Source of the DNA: Streptomyces capitiformicae
GTDB lineage: Bacteria; Actinomycetota; Actinomycetes; Streptomycetales; Streptomycetaceae
Assembly: GCF_002214185.1 (NCBI RefSeq)
Contig: NZ_CP022161.1
Coordinates: 5,773,486 to 5,837,485, forward strand
Length of the DNA stretch: 64,000 bases
Direction: 5' to 3'
Part shown: piece after piece, positions 63,418 through 64,000 of the stretch
Numbering within the stretch: position 1 is the stretch's first letter
How the letters are laid out: the number at the start of each line of letters is the position of its first letter
The notes under the pieces: model-generated
Database searches by the model: none
The model's input: only the letters and a program-made list of their open reading frames with translations
What the model was told of the DNA's origin: nothing
Program-made: the position numbers and the translations under genes

Positions 63418-64000
63418 TCACCAGCGGATCGGCACCGGCAGTGCCGTAAGCAACGCCGACACCGCGACGACGATGCCCAGTACCGCCACCTCCGCGCGTG
63501 CGGGAGTGCAGGTGCCGAGCGGGTCGTCCGCGTGGCGCAGCCGTAGCCGGGCCCACAGGGCGAGGGTGGCGACGGCGGCCACGAGGAGGACCTTGGCGAG
63601 CAGCGTGCGGCCGTACGCCGTGTCCGTCAGCTGGTCGAGGACCGTCCCCGGCGGCATGCGGCGCAGCGTGCTCCACACCCCGGTGGCGGTGACGCCGGCC
63701 AGCAGAACGACGGCCACGCGCGCGTAGAGCCCCAACAGCGCGGCCCCCGCCCCCGTCGCCGTACGCCACGCGCGCGTGCGCAACGTCCGCAGGACGTGCA
63801 GCAGCCCGCCCGCCCACAGGGCCGCGCACGTCAGATGCGTCAAGGTCAGGGCGCTGCCGACCAACGGGCTGTAGTGCTCGGTGGGTGGATGCGCGCGCAG
63901 CGCCTCCGCGACGGCGATCGCGGCCAGTGGTGCCAGTTGGGTGGCCGGGCGGCGGGAAAGGGCACAAAGGCCCGCCGCGGCGAACGCGTTGACCTCCAGG
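63418..64000 (-). CDS. CopD-like membrane protein, C-terminal part (runs off the window)
   Basis: The last 193 codons are present and open to the window edge. Hydrophobic segments with LTLTHLTCAALWAGGLLHVL, ALLGLYARVAVVLLAGVTAT and TLLAKVLLVAAVATLALWAR follow the CopD (copper resistance D) domain pattern, including the HPPTEHYSPLVGS loop. It may be the CopD part of a larger CopC-CopD protein, probably for copper uptake or tolerance. Confidence 0.82.
   Translation of the reverse strand, partial: LEVNAFAAAGLCALSRRPATQLAPLAAIAVAEALRAHPPTEHYSPLVGSALTLTHLTCAALWAGGLLHVLRTLRTRAWRTATGAGAALLGLYARVAVVLLAGVTATGVWSTLRRMPPGTVLDQLTDTAYGRTLLAKVLLVAAVATLALWARLRLRHADDPLGTCTPARAEVAVLGIVVAVSALLTALPVPIRW

Noticed and set aside
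63864-64000. Apparent frameshift in the copD-like gene near 63890
   Set aside because: A careful reread of the GCGCGCGC run shows the frame continues unbroken to the window edge.

Overview
The window is chromosomal DNA of a Streptomyces or close relative. The evidence is very high G+C with G/C in nearly every third codon position, many GTG starts, dense ATGA/GTGA gene overlaps, a lone TTA codon, palindromic intergenic repeats of streptomycete type, and gene families typical of that genus. Apart from a possible solute-binding-protein fragment (12100..12345), a possible sterol-desaturase fragment (63247..63345) and genes cut by the two window ends, the genes look intact. I saw no rRNA or tRNA.

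Layout. 1-4073: end of a class V aminotransferase, then a polar amino-acid ABC transporter (lipoprotein, permease, ATPase) and an amidohydrolase. 4081-11572 (minus): a 2330-residue secreted RHS/YD-repeat polymorphic toxin with a golvesin-like insert, a Hint autoprotease and a WHH-type HNH nuclease tip, followed by a SUKH immunity gene. 11573-12517 is mostly non-coding. 12518-13162 is a small basic secreted protein. 13236-31330 (minus) is an 18 kb cobalamin operon read from an adenosylcobalamin-type riboswitch: a 19-codon leader ORF, then cbiB, cobQ, cobN, a two-repeat CRISPR remnant, a fused ChlI-ChlD chelatase subunit, cobO, cobB, cobI, cobM, cobL, cbiG-cobJ, cobH, cbiX and cobC, nearly all overlapping by 4 bp. 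31655-34632: small membrane proteins, a Pit phosphate transporter behind a PHO-box-like repeat, and a GH25 lysozyme. 34845-43034: class II aldolase, alpha/beta hydrolase, proteins of unknown function, a VOC protein, an ABC-F ATPase with a possible leaderless leader peptide, a small HTH protein and an enoyl-CoA hydratase. 43044-46326: an Asp23/AmaP envelope-stress cluster. 46332-46628: a MITE with 25-bp perfect terminal inverted repeats. 46639-56781: atypical SDR, GH15 hydrolase, a sigma factor locus with a symporter, DUF3311, CstA and YbdD, SURF1, a Cys-rich protein and a DEDDh exonuclease with BRCT. 57035-63232: a probable conflict or cell-suicide module, a 1740-residue caspase plus Hsp90-type ATPase protein, with a Zn-ribbon protein and a membrane protein. 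The window ends in a copD-like gene.

Three points stand out. First, the single spacer of the CRISPR remnant encodes the same eleven residues (GTAKSTAVRAL) as the P-loop of the cobaltochelatase gene beside it, with different codons, so it looks acquired from a homologous bacterial gene. Second, the caspase/Hsp90-like gene sits behind fourteen perfect copies of an 8-bp repeat and contains a TTA codon, so it may be both phase-variable and bldA-dependent. Third, short repeats have invaded coding sequence inside cobB and cobQ without breaking the frame.
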